In this document: positions 6,470-14,601 of the stretch, one piece after another
Layout: every line of letters starts with the position of its first letter
Position numbering within the stretch: position 1 is the first letter of the stretch
Source: Kiritimatiellia bacterium
GTDB taxonomy: Bacteria > Verrucomicrobiota > Kiritimatiellia > RFP12 > UBA1067
Length of the DNA: 33,344 bases
Direction of reading: 5' to 3'
Assembly (NCBI GenBank): GCA_017542055.1
Contig: JAFXXW010000026.1
Location: forward strand, 1-33,344
Notes under the pieces: generated by a model
What the model saw: only the letters and a program-made list of their open reading frames with translations
Told to the model about the DNA's origin: nothing
Databases searched by the model: none
Made by a program: the position numbers and the translations under genes

Positions 6470-8827
6470 ATGAAAATATTTTCCTTTCTTTTGATGTTTG
6501 CCAGCACTATGGCGATGGCGGCCGACGTGACCGACATCCAGGTGCGGTGCCTGGACGAATTTGGCGGGGATCTGTCGTCGGTGACGACGCGCTGCCAGAC
6601 GAGGGTAGGGCAGGAGTACAGTCCCGTGACGCTAGTGCGCGACGTGACGAGCCTCCGGGACTCCGGCGAATTCGAGGAGATCAGCGCCGACGCCGAACCC
6701 GATACGGCCAATGGCGGGATGCGGGTCATTTTCTCGGTGCGGCGCAAGATGCGCTACCAGGCGCCGATGATCGTCCGGGGCAACGACGAGTTCAGCGAGT
6801 CGAAAGTGGCGAGCGAGGCGGAACTCAAGGACGGATATCTGTACGGCGAGGGCGACATCGTGGCGGCAGCCCAGCGGGTGCGTGAGGCGTATGTGCGCAA
6901 GTACTATCTGGACGCCAAAGTGGAGCCGAGCTGGAAGGTGCTCTCCGGCAACGACGTGGAGATAACTTTCACGATCGACGAGGGCGAGCGGCAGAAAGTG
7001 CGCAATTACGTATTCGACGGCTGCACGAGCATCGAGGAGGACGAGCTGCACGAGGCCATCCAGGACTATCCTTGGTGGAACCCGGTGGGGTGGTTCGTCA
7101 ATTCGCCCACGAGCCAGGAGGAGCTGGCGCAGAGCTGCACCAAAGTGGAAGAGGTGTACCGCAATCACGGTTTTCTGGACGTGCGCTGCTCGATGCCCAA
7201 GCGCTCTCCGGCCGTGCCCGGCAAGGTGGATATGGTTTTCGAGATCGACGAGGGCGTGCAGTACAAGATAGGCTCCATGAAGATCGTGGGGGTGACGCGC
7301 TATTCGAGCGAGGACGTGTACAGCAAGAGCGAACTGCCGGAAGTGGGCGCCATCGCGGGCGAGAAGGACTTGGAGGACGCGGGGCACCGGGTCAAGGTGA
7401 CGGTTGGCTCGGGCGACTCGGGTCTCGCGGATACGGTTGTCGAGGTGCAGAAGATTCCGCGCGAGGGCGACGTGCTGGACGTGGTCTTCAAGGTGACGGA
7501 AGGCGTGCCGGTTGTCATCAACGACGTGGAGATTCGCGGCAACGACTACACGATGGACAAGGTTATCCGGCGCGAAATCGCGTTGGGGCCGGGCGACCGC
7601 ATGCTGGAAGACCGGGCCGAACGCAGCCAGAAGCGGTTGGAGAATCTGGACTACTTCACGCGGGTGAGGTACTACCTCGAGTCGGCCGACAAGGGACTTA
7701 ACGCGAACGGCGAGGAGTACCGCAATCTCGTGTACGAGGTGGAGGAGAAGAACACCGGCAACTTCATGGTGGGCATCGGCGCCTCGAGCATCGATTCGGT
7801 GTATTTGCAGGCGGAAGTGAGCCAGGCCAACTTCGACCTCTTCGCGCCCAAGAAGTGGTGGCGCGGCGCGGGCCAGAAGGGTCGCGCGTTCGTGCAGGTG
7901 GGTCCCCGGATCCAGACGTACGAGGTGAGCGTCACGGAGCCGTACTTCCTGGAGCGTCAGCTGGAACTTACGGTAGAGGCGTATCGCCGGGGCCGTTGGT
8001 ACGACGATTACGACGTCTACCGCACCGGCGCGGGAGTGACGCTGAGCTATCCCATGAAGCTGTGGCCGGCCAACTTCTGGCCGACCGACGAGAAAGTGTT
8101 CGGTCGCTTTGGCGTGCGGGGCAGCGTGGAACTGGCGAGCTTTGACGATATCGAGCACGGCACCTGGACCTGGAACAGCCAGACGCGCGACTGGCTGGCG
8201 TGGGAACAGAGCCAGTACGACGACGCGGTCGAGGCGACTCTCCGGCTCTTCTGGAGCCGCGACACGCGCGACAACGTCCGCCAGCCCACGAAGGGATCGC
8301 GGACGCAGCTCTTTGTGGATTTGACCGGAGGCGACAACTCCTACATCCGGCCGGGCTTCAATCACCGGAGCTACTGGGAAGTGTCCAAGCGCTACCACCA
8401 TACGCTGTCGGCCGGAGTGCGGCTGGAGACGCTGATGGGCGACGACATCCCGATTTACGATCGACTCTTCCTGGGCGGTCCGCGCACCATTCGCGGCGTG
8501 CAGTACCGGCACGTTTCGCCGTTCCTGAAGCGGGCTAGCGCCTCCGACGATCTGCCTTGGGGCGGCCAGACGCTGTGGCTCGTCAACGCCGAGTATACGA
8601 TTCCGATCGTGAAGATGCTGCGCCTCGCGGCGTTCACCGACGTAGGCGGCGTGGGCGAAGACGAGTTCGATTTCGACTTCTCCGACAACTTCGCGTGGTC
8701 GGTGGGTCTGGGACTCAGGATCGACATCCCGATGTTCCCGATCCGGCTCGACTTTGGCGTGCCGGTGGTCAAGCCCAAGATGGCCGATCGCGAGTTCTTC
8801 TCGTTCATGGTCGGGTACGATTTCTAA
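6470..8827 (+). CDS. bamA: Outer membrane protein assembly factor BamA
   Basis: BamA inserts beta-barrel proteins in the outer membrane. The 785-residue protein has a signal peptide (about 1-18, KIFSFLLMFASTMAMAA), several POTRA-type repeats over about 19-420 (for example KVRNYVFDGCTSIEEDELHE and VVINDVEIRGNDYTMDKVI) and a C-terminal Omp85 barrel. The barrel carries LFLGGPRTIRGVQYRHVSP near 665-683, the counterpart of the conserved VRGF motif. It ends in FFSFMVGYDF, a normal beta-signal with terminal Phe. The family-typical partner skp follows after 32 nt. The start has no clear ribosome binding site. Length and domain order are as expected. Confidence 0.95.
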   Translation: MKIFSFLLMFASTMAMAADVTDIQVRCLDEFGGDLSSVTTRCQTRVGQEYSPVTLVRDVTSLRDSGEFEEISADAEPDTANGGMRVIFSVRRKMRYQAPMIVRGNDEFSESKVASEAELKDGYLYGEGDIVAAAQRVREAYVRKYYLDAKVEPSWKVLSGNDVEITFTIDEGERQKVRNYVFDGCTSIEEDELHEAIQDYPWWNPVGWFVNSPTSQEELAQSCTKVEEVYRNHGFLDVRCSMPKRSPAVPGKVDMVFEIDEGVQYKIGSMKIVGVTRYSSEDVYSKSELPEVGAIAGEKDLEDAGHRVKVTVGSGDSGLADTVVEVQKIPREGDVLDVVFKVTEGVPVVINDVEIRGNDYTMDKVIRREIALGPGDRMLEDRAERSQKRLENLDYFTRVRYYLESADKGLNANGEEYRNLVYEVEEKNTGNFMVGIGASSIDSVYLQAEVSQANFDLFAPKKWWRGAGQKGRAFVQVGPRIQTYEVSVTEPYFLERQLELTVEAYRRGRWYDDYDVYRTGAGVTLSYPMKLWPANFWPTDEKVFGRFGVRGSVELASFDDIEHGTWTWNSQTRDWLAWEQSQYDDAVEATLRLFWSRDTRDNVRQPTKGSRTQLFVDLTGGDNSYIRPGFNHRSYWEVSKRYHHTLSAGVRLETLMGDDIPIYDRLFLGGPRTIRGVQYRHVSPFLKRASASDDLPWGGQTLWLVNAEYTIPIVKMLRLAAFTDVGGVGEDEFDFDFSDNFAWSVGLGLRIDIPMFPIRLDFGVPVVKPKMADREFFSFMVGYDF

Positions 8828-8859
8828 CCTAAACGAACTTTCACAAAGGAGCAAACAAA

Positions 8860-9423
8860 ATGAAAAAACTGCTGATGGGATTGGCGCTGGCGGCTGCGAT
8901 GGCGGCACAGGCGGAATGCAAGGTGGGCACGATCGACATGCTCAAGCTGGTGCGCAACCACTCGTCCTACGATTCCAACAAGACGCTCTTGTCGGAAACC
9001 CAGAAGGACTACCAGAAGAAGATCGATCGCATGAAAGAGGAGATCGATTCCATCCAGGAAGAGGGCAAGAAGCTGTCGGAGAAGCTGCGCAACCCGATGC
9101 TGGCGGAAGCGGCCAAGAAGAAGACGGAAAAGGAAATGGCCGACGTGCAGACCAAGTACATCAACGCGCAGCAGCGTTTCCGCAGCGAGGCGATGCGCAG
9201 CGAACAGGAGCTGGCGGATTTGGAGTCGCGCCTCCTCAAGGCCACCACCGAAGATCTGCAGGCCAAGATCAAGACGTTCGCGGAGAAGAACGGGTACGAT
9301 CTCGTCCTCAACGTGACGGCGTGTCCGTTTGCTTCGGACAAGCTGGACGTCACTTTGGAGGTGCTGAAGGAAATGGGCGTCGAGGGCGACCAGGTCAAGG
9401 AATTCGGCGATGAAGGCAAGTGA
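8860..9423 (+). CDS. skp: OmpH/Skp-family periplasmic chaperone
   Basis: Skp-type chaperones hold unfolded outer membrane proteins on their way to BamA. The 187-residue protein has a signal peptide (MKKLLMGLALAAAMAAQA), then VGTIDMLKLVRNHSSYDSN, the usual beta-strand start of the family, and a long charged coiled coil (about 45-140), ending in a small alpha/beta part with GYDLVLNVTA. The ATG at 8860 is preceded by AAAGGAG. Its 3' end overlaps lpxD by 14 nt. The cysteine in ACPFASD near the C-terminus is unusual for Skp but not diagnostic. Order bamA-skp-lpxD is the classical one. Confidence 0.9.
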   Translation: MKKLLMGLALAAAMAAQAECKVGTIDMLKLVRNHSSYDSNKTLLSETQKDYQKKIDRMKEEIDSIQEEGKKLSEKLRNPMLAEAAKKKTEKEMADVQTKYINAQQRFRSEAMRSEQELADLESRLLKATTEDLQAKIKTFAEKNGYDLVLNVTACPFASDKLDVTLEVLKEMGVEGDQVKEFGDEGK

Positions 9424-10432
9424 GCTCGCGAAAATTCTGGGCGGAACTTTGGAAGGCGAGGATGTGGAACTCTTCGCTTGCGGAGGCCTGGAGGAAGCGC
9501 GCAAGGGCGATTTGAGCTTCTGCAAGGATCCCAAGCACGTCAAGCTGGTGGAGAAGACGGCCGCTTCGGCCGTGCTGCTGCCGCCGGACTGGAGTCTGGG
9601 GGCGCCGTGCACGATAATCCGCGTGGCCGATCCCAACCACGCCTGCATGGCGGCAGCCAAGATTTTCGCACCGGCCGAACCCGAGCGCAGGCCGGGAGTG
9701 CACCCGACGGCAGTCGTCGATCCTAGCGTCAAGCTGGGCGCGGACGTGCACGTGGGGCCTTGGACGGTGATCGAGAAGGGCGCCGAAATCGGCGACGGGG
9801 CGGTCATCGAGGCGCAGGTGTTCATCGGCGAAGGGTGCAAGGTGGGCGCGAGGACGCACATCTATCCCCAGGTGACGCTGCGCGAAGGGACGATCGCGGG
9901 CAAGGACTGCATCTTCCATTGCGGCGTGAGGCTGGGCGGAGACGGCTACGGCTTCAACAACGGACGTCGCGAGGACGGGAGCGTGTTCATCGAGAAGATT
10001 CCGCAGCTCGGCATCGTGGAGATCGGCGACGGGGTGGAAATCGGCTCCAACACCACCATCGACCGGGCGCGGATCGGACGCACGTACATCGGCCCCATGA
10101 CGAAGATCGACAACCTGGTGCAGGTGGGTCACAACGTCAAGGTCAAGGGCTACTCGGGGCTCATCGCGCAATCGGGCATCGCGGGGTCGACGGAAATCGG
10201 CTACGGGTGTCTCATTTGGGCGCAGGCGGGCATCAGCGGTCACATCAAGATCGCGGATGGCGTGCAGGTGGGTCCGCAGGCGGGCGTGCCGCAGAGTCTG
10301 GACGGCAGCGTCAAGTACGTGCTGGGCACTCCGGCCGAGAGCATGAAGGAGTTCGGCGCGAGGACGCTCCTCCCGAAGCTCTTCGCCAAGCTCAAGGCGG
10401 AAGTCAAGGAACTCAAAGCGAAAGTCGGATGA
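9410..10432 (+). CDS. lpxD: UDP-3-O-(3-hydroxyacyl)glucosamine N-acyltransferase LpxD
   Basis: LpxD adds the N-linked acyl chain in the third step of lipid A synthesis. The 340-residue protein has an N-terminal uridine-binding domain (about 1-95) and a left-handed beta-helix of hexapeptide repeats (about 100-300; for example VHPTAVVDPSVKLGADVHVG). The catalytic region is KIDNLVQVGHNV with its conserved His. GDGYGFNN and PAESMKEFGARTLLPKL near the C-terminus are also family features. A charged helix closes the chain. It begins inside skp and its stop overlaps the coaD start. The usual followers fabZ and lpxA are not here. Confidence 0.95.
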   Translation: MKASELAKILGGTLEGEDVELFACGGLEEARKGDLSFCKDPKHVKLVEKTAASAVLLPPDWSLGAPCTIIRVADPNHACMAAAKIFAPAEPERRPGVHPTAVVDPSVKLGADVHVGPWTVIEKGAEIGDGAVIEAQVFIGEGCKVGARTHIYPQVTLREGTIAGKDCIFHCGVRLGGDGYGFNNGRREDGSVFIEKIPQLGIVEIGDGVEIGSNTTIDRARIGRTYIGPMTKIDNLVQVGHNVKVKGYSGLIAQSGIAGSTEIGYGCLIWAQAGISGHIKIADGVQVGPQAGVPQSLDGSVKYVLGTPAESMKEFGARTLLPKLFAKLKAEVKELKAKVG

Positions 10433-10923
10433 TGGCGGAAAAAATCGCAGTATATCCCGGAACGTTCGACCCCATGACCTTGGGGCATTTCGATCTCATT
10501 CAGCGTGCGGCCAAGCTGTACGACAAGGTGATCGTGGCGATTGCCGCCACCAGCACCAAAAAGGGGGCCATGTTCGATTACAAGACGCGGCTCAAGATGA
10601 TATCGGAGGACGTGCGCAAGGCGGGCATCGGCAACGTGGAGGTGAAGAAGCTCGACACGCTGCTCGTGGATTTCTGCCGGCGCGAGGGCGCCAAGGTGGT
10701 GATCAGGGGCGTGAGGGTGTACAGCGATTTCGAGTACGAGTTCCAGATGGCGCTCACCAATCGCCGGATGGCGCCGGAAATCGAAACGCTCTTCATGATG
10801 CCGAGCGAGCATCTGTCGTACGTGACGGCTTCGACCGTGCGGGAAATCGCGAGCTATGGCGGCGACACGGCGCCGTTCGTGACCGAATCGGTGCAGCAAC
10901 AGCTCCGGAAGAAAGGAAAGTGA
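10429..10923 (+). CDS. coaD: Phosphopantetheine adenylyltransferase CoaD
   Basis: CoaD transfers AMP to 4'-phosphopantetheine to give dephospho-CoA, the penultimate step of CoA synthesis. The 164-residue protein carries the nucleotidyltransferase motif YPGTFDPMTLGHFDLI (T-x-G-H), the substrate-binding RGVRVYSDFEYEFQMALTNR, and SEHLSYVTASTVREIASYGG near the C-terminus, which corresponds to the ISSTxVRE motif. Two ATG codons are in tandem (10429 and 10432); the first gives the ATGA overlap with the lpxD stop. Length is typical of bacterial CoaD. Confidence 0.95.
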   Translation: MMAEKIAVYPGTFDPMTLGHFDLIQRAAKLYDKVIVAIAATSTKKGAMFDYKTRLKMISEDVRKAGIGNVEVKKLDTLLVDFCRREGAKVVIRGVRVYSDFEYEFQMALTNRRMAPEIETLFMMPSEHLSYVTASTVREIASYGGDTAPFVTESVQQQLRKKGK

Positions 10924-10925
10924 AA

Positions 10926-11315
10926 ATGAAGAAGCTCGTCATGTCGGTTCTGCTCCTTTGGGGGGCTGCGGCCGGGGCCGCCGAGGCGGAAATGCGGGTG
11001 GTCGGGTCCGAGCCGATGCGTCCGGCCGAAAGGTCGGCCTGCTGGACGCCGGTGTCGCTCAATCTCGTGACTCCGGTGGGGCTCCCCTGGGGGTTCGATT
11101 GGGACGTCTGCGGGTTCCAGGTGGGGTTATGGAACGACGTGCCCAACTTCGACGGCTGGCAGGTGGGAGTCGTCAACGTGACGGAGAATTTTCGCGGCTG
11201 GCAGCTGGGGGTGGTCAATTGCACCCACAAGATGTACGGTGTGCAGATGGGGGTGGTGAACGTCATCAAGGACAACGACGTGCCGTTTCTGCCGGTGATC
11301 AATTGCTACTTCTAA
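10926..11315 (+). CDS. Small secreted protein with four 14-residue repeats (surface-repeat type)
   Basis: A 129-residue protein with a signal peptide (KKLVMSVLLLWGAAAGAAEA). From 11112 to 11279 it has four tandem 14-residue units of the form G-[FWV]-Q-[VLM]-G-[VL]-[VW]-N, such as GWQVGVVNVTENFR and GWQLGVVNCTHKMY. It ends with PFLPVINCYF. This pattern resembles the short beta 'surface repeats' of LA_2272-type proteins (recollection). ATG 10926 is chosen over the in-frame GTG 10920 because AAAGGA (10912-10917) is 8 nt from the ATG but only 2 nt from the GTG. It sits between coaD and the LpoB-type lipoprotein block, so an envelope role is likely. Molecular function unknown. Confidence 0.7.
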   Translation: MKKLVMSVLLLWGAAAGAAEAEMRVVGSEPMRPAERSACWTPVSLNLVTPVGLPWGFDWDVCGFQVGLWNDVPNFDGWQVGVVNVTENFRGWQLGVVNCTHKMYGVQMGVVNVIKDNDVPFLPVINCYF

Positions 11316-11331
11316 GGAAGGAAAAAGGCCC

Positions 11332-12309
11332 ATGAAAAAACTGATCGCGATACTTTGGGTGGTGCTGGCCGCAGCGGCCTTGCAGGCGGGGGAACCCCGG
11401 AAGGTGGCGGTGTTCGTGCAGAACCGCACGCGCGTGCCGGCGATGGCCGAGCAGGTGGACGCCATTCGCGAGCGGATCATCGGGGCGCTGTCGGAAGTGC
11501 CGGACATGATGGTGATCGATTCCTCGCTGACCTTGGACGCCTATGACGAATCGCCCAACGCCGCCAAGGTGCTCGGTTGCGACTACGTGGCGGTTGCGAG
11601 CATCGTGGGGGCGAGCAGCATGAAGCGCAATCTGGGCGGAAGGCTGTCCAAGGTGTTCACGCTCAGGATGTCGCTCAAAGTCATGGACGTGAACGGCGTG
11701 GGCGTGGACGGCATGCCGGTGTGGGTGCGGCAACTGCCGGTAGTGGACGCGGCCGACGCCGACGAGGTGTATTTCGAGATGCTCATCGACCAGTGGTCGA
11801 ACGATATGACCCAGGCGATTGCGCAGAAGGCGCCGGGTTGGCGCGCGCCGACCCGGACGGAGACCAATCTGGCCAGGATTTACATTTCCACCACGATCGA
11901 CAAGACGGTAGCCGAACTCGAGAGCCAGACGAAGGGCGCGAGCGGCGAACAGCTGGTGGAGTTGCGCAAGGTGGTGGGCGGCGCTACGGTTGTCATCGAC
12001 GGATTGGTGGTGGGGTCGGCCCCGAATACTTTCGAGGTGGCGCCGGGCCTGCACACCATCGAGGTGTCCCGTGCGTGGATGACGCCTTATCGCGCCACGC
12101 TCAACGTGCAGGACGGCGCCAGTCTGGAAGTGGCGTTGGAGATGTCGGCCGAGGGCGTGGCCAAGTGGGGAACGATCGAAAATCTCCGGGCCGAGCTGGC
12201 GCGCAAGTACGCCGAGGCGGCCATGCAGCGCGGCGTCAAGGTCAATTTGGACAGCTCCGGCTGGCATGACGTGTCCCAAGGCAACCATACTACCGTGATC
12301 GCTCCGTGA
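11332..12309 (+). CDS. Secreted CsgG/LpoB-like protein with PEGA domain
   Basis: A 325-residue exported protein: signal peptide at about 1-19 (KKLIAILWVVLAAAALQA). Then comes a domain of about 150 residues with KVAVFVQNRT, RERIIGALSEV and AAKVLGCDYVAVASIVG, ending in FTLRMSLKVMDVNG. This is the strand/helix pattern of CsgG, TolB-N and LpoB-type envelope proteins. Residues from about 210 to 270 (GGATVVIDGLVVGSAP and VAPGLHTIEVSR) form a PEGA domain, a module often found on peptidoglycan- or surface-facing proteins. Ribosome binding site AAGGAAGG precedes the ATG. Its last 4 nt overlap the next lipoprotein gene (GTGA). It probably works with the three lipoproteins downstream. The domain assignments are by eye. 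Confidence 0.7.
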   Translation: MKKLIAILWVVLAAAALQAGEPRKVAVFVQNRTRVPAMAEQVDAIRERIIGALSEVPDMMVIDSSLTLDAYDESPNAAKVLGCDYVAVASIVGASSMKRNLGGRLSKVFTLRMSLKVMDVNGVGVDGMPVWVRQLPVVDAADADEVYFEMLIDQWSNDMTQAIAQKAPGWRAPTRTETNLARIYISTTIDKTVAELESQTKGASGEQLVELRKVVGGATVVIDGLVVGSAPNTFEVAPGLHTIEVSRAWMTPYRATLNVQDGASLEVALEMSAEGVAKWGTIENLRAELARKYAEAAMQRGVKVNLDSSGWHDVSQGNHTTVIAP

Positions 12310-13607
12310 AACGACTGCTGCCGATAGTCGCCGCGCTCATGCTGGCGTCCGGATGCGTCACCGAAGACGGCGACGCCAAGGAAGCCGTGCTGGCGATGGA
12401 AACCGGCAACTCTTTGCACGCCGTCGAGTGGAGCGAGAAACTGGCCACCAAGAGCCACTACTCCAAGACTTTGGGCATGGTGGAGGCCGGCCGGGTGAAC
12501 ATGCTGGCCGGACGCTGGCCCCAGGCGGAAGGGTGGTTCCGCCAGGCGATCGACACGGCAGTGGACCGCAAGGAGGCCCAGCCCAAGCTCAAGCTGGGGG
12601 ACCTCGCGAACACGGCGCTGGCCGGCACGATCACCGACGATCGCACGCGCGAATACCATCTACATCCCTACGAAATCAACCTGGCGCTCCAGTACGGCAT
12701 CATCGCCCAACTCGTGAACGGCAGGCGGGAGGATGCGTTGGCGGACGCGAGACTGTCGATCTATATCCAGAACGCGCTCGCGGACGAATACGGCGCCGAC
12801 GTGCTGAAGAGCACGGGCCCGGCCGATTCGAACGCCCGGACCATCTACGACGAACAGTCCGGCAATCTGGACGAACTGGTGGCGGCTTCGAGCAACTCTT
12901 GGGAGAATCCCGTCTTGTGGTGGCTCTCGGGCGTCATGCTGGACCAGAACGGCGAGACGGATCTGGCGCTTTCGTCCTATCGCAAGGCGCAGGCGCTCTC
13001 GCCCGGCAATCCTTACGTGATGCAACGCGCGCCGGCTCGCGACAAGGCGAGGCTGGTGGTCATTTACGATCAGGACTTCGTCTCCCGTCGCAAGTCGCTC
13101 AAGGTGCCGGTGCCCGTCTACACGGCCATGAGCATCGACATTCCCCAGTACGAAGACGCGCCTTATGTGCAGGATCGGGTTTGGGTGGCGGGGTCCAAGG
13201 GCGAATCGCCCATGACGCCCACGCTGAACGTGCAGTCGCTGGCGGCGCGCGATTTGAAGGAGCAGCTTCCGGGCATCATCACCCGCAACGTCACCCGGGC
13301 GGTCACAGCGGCGGCCGCCCAGGCTGCGGTCAACGCGGCCGGCAACGAATATGCGCAATTGGCGGTGCTGGGGGCCAACGCGATCGCGATGGCCATCCGT
13401 CGCGCGGACACCCGCAGTTGGGTGACGCTGCCGATGGGCGAGCAGATCTGGAGCGACAACAACATGGAGCCCGGCGAGTACGAAATCGGCATCCGGGTGA
13501 ACGGCGCCGTCTACACGCAGAAAGTTTCGCTGGCGGCGGGCAAGACCCGTCTTTTGTACGTTTCCCACACCAAATTCGGATTCAGAGGAGGCAACTGTGA
13601 ACTGTAA
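12306..13607 (+). CDS. COG3014-type lipoprotein
   Basis: A 433-residue lipoprotein: signal peptide with lipobox LASGC (Cys at about 17). The N-terminal half is helical and TPR-like (AGRWPQAEGWFRQAI and ENPVLWWLSGVMLDQNGETD, then LALSSYRKAQALSPGNPYV). The second half has RLVVIYDQDFVSRRK, a Gly/Ala-rich helix (TRAVTAAAAQAAVNAAGNEY) that could touch the membrane, and a closing beta domain. I recognise it as the COG3014 uncharacterised lipoprotein family, which is often next to ycfL and lpoB-type genes; that context is met here. GTG start, coupled to the upstream gene by GTGA. The C-terminus overlaps the ycfL-like gene by 11 nt. Function unknown, probably linked to peptidoglycan synthesis or outer-membrane stability. 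Confidence 0.75.
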   Translation: MKRLLPIVAALMLASGCVTEDGDAKEAVLAMETGNSLHAVEWSEKLATKSHYSKTLGMVEAGRVNMLAGRWPQAEGWFRQAIDTAVDRKEAQPKLKLGDLANTALAGTITDDRTREYHLHPYEINLALQYGIIAQLVNGRREDALADARLSIYIQNALADEYGADVLKSTGPADSNARTIYDEQSGNLDELVAASSNSWENPVLWWLSGVMLDQNGETDLALSSYRKAQALSPGNPYVMQRAPARDKARLVVIYDQDFVSRRKSLKVPVPVYTAMSIDIPQYEDAPYVQDRVWVAGSKGESPMTPTLNVQSLAARDLKEQLPGIITRNVTRAVTAAAAQAAVNAAGNEYAQLAVLGANAIAMAIRRADTRSWVTLPMGEQIWSDNNMEPGEYEIGIRVNGAVYTQKVSLAAGKTRLLYVSHTKFGFRGGNCEL

Positions 13608-14004
13608 AACCGTGTTGATCGCGGCAGCGATGGCGGTATTCGCCGGCTGCACGGAAACCGCCGGAACGCGGGTCGTCATCGACACCGCCACCGGAGAGTC
13701 TTCGGTGATGGAGTGCTCCACCCGCTTGCGCAATCGCGTGAGGGTGGCCAAGTGCACCTATTCGGACGTGGACGGCATCGCCAAGGCGACCGTCACGTTG
13801 GAGTCGCTCACCCACAAGCGGCTGGAACTGCAGGCGCGCATGGTGTGGCTGGACGAAGACGGCGCGGAAATCGACGCCGACGGCAAGTCGTTCCGCGCCA
13901 TCGTGCTGGACGGACGCGATTTCGTCACCTTTTCCGGCCTGGCCCCCAATCCCCGGGGTCGCACCGCCAAAGTCCAAGTAAGAGAAACGGAGAACGCACA
14001 ATGA
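13597..14004 (+). CDS. YcfL-like (DUF1425-type) lipoprotein
   Basis: A 135-residue lipoprotein: signal peptide with lipobox FAGC (Cys at about 17), then a small beta-sandwich-like domain with RVRVAKCTYSDVDGIAKATV, KRLELQARMVWLDEDG and FSGLAPNPRGRTAKVQV. The ending resembles the 'applying to a richer model of flesh' pattern of YcfL, where strands alternate and the chain closes on a short strand. GTG start 13597 is supported by AGAGGAG just upstream. It overlaps its upstream neighbour by 11 nt and its downstream neighbour by 4 nt (ATGA). In Escherichia coli ycfL also lies beside lpoB. The family has no established biochemical role. Confidence 0.7.
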   Translation: MNCKTVLIAAAMAVFAGCTETAGTRVVIDTATGESSVMECSTRLRNRVRVAKCTYSDVDGIAKATVTLESLTHKRLELQARMVWLDEDGAEIDADGKSFRAIVLDGRDFVTFSGLAPNPRGRTAKVQVRETENAQ

Positions 14005-14594
14005 AAGCATGCTATATTGGTTTGGCGGCCCTGGCCGCAATGTCGATGGCCGGTTGCAGCACCGTGACCGCGCGCGAAACCCAGCTGGACCGCAAGGCGA
14101 TGACCGCCGCGCTGGAGCCGCAGGACGTGCGGCGCACGGTCGAGAAGATGGTCGATTCCATGCTGCAGGACGAGGAATTCATCAAGGAAGTGGGCGGGTC
14201 GCGTCCGGTGCTGGACATTTCCGGCATCCAGAACCGCTCCACCATGCACCTCGACATGGCCAGCATCACCGATTCCATCCGCACCAAGCTGTTGCGGTCG
14301 CGCAAGTTCCGCTTCATGGATCGTACCACCTCGGGCGAGGACGCGCAGTTCATGAACGACCAGGCGATGAACGGACTTACCGACCCCTCCAAGGCCATCG
14401 CGGCCGGACAGCAGTCGGCCGCGCAGATGTACCTTTACGGGGCGCTCACCGAAATGCGTCAGCAGGTGGACGGCGTCACCGACCGCTATTACAAGTTCAC
14501 GCTGAACCTGAAGGATCTGCGCACGGGCGAACTCGTCTGGAGCGACGAGCAGGAGATCCGCAAGGAGCAGACGAAATCCACGATGGGATTCTGA
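14001..14594 (+). CDS. lpoB: LpoB-like penicillin-binding protein activator lipoprotein
   Basis: LpoB of Escherichia coli is an outer-membrane lipoprotein that reaches through the periplasm to activate the peptidoglycan synthase PBP1b. This 197-residue protein has lipobox MAGC (Cys near 19), the family-typical VEKMVDSMLQ, RPVLDISGIQNRSTMHLDM and SIRTKLLRSRKFRFMDR, and later AAQMYLYGALTEM and DRYYKFTLNLKDLRTGELVW. All of these fit the CsgG/LpoB fold. The ATG at 14001 overlaps the previous stop (ATGA). It is the last of the envelope block. No PBP1b gene is in the window, so the partner is inferred. Confidence 0.85.
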   Translation: MKACYIGLAALAAMSMAGCSTVTARETQLDRKAMTAALEPQDVRRTVEKMVDSMLQDEEFIKEVGGSRPVLDISGIQNRSTMHLDMASITDSIRTKLLRSRKFRFMDRTTSGEDAQFMNDQAMNGLTDPSKAIAAGQQSAAQMYLYGALTEMRQQVDGVTDRYYKFTLNLKDLRTGELVWSDEQEIRKEQTKSTMGF

Positions 14595-14601
14595 GCCGAA
14601 A

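Noticed and set aside
6632..8908. Open minus-strand frame of about 760 codons opposite bamA.
   Set aside because: Antisense shadow of a complete BamA; no ribosome binding site or family pattern.
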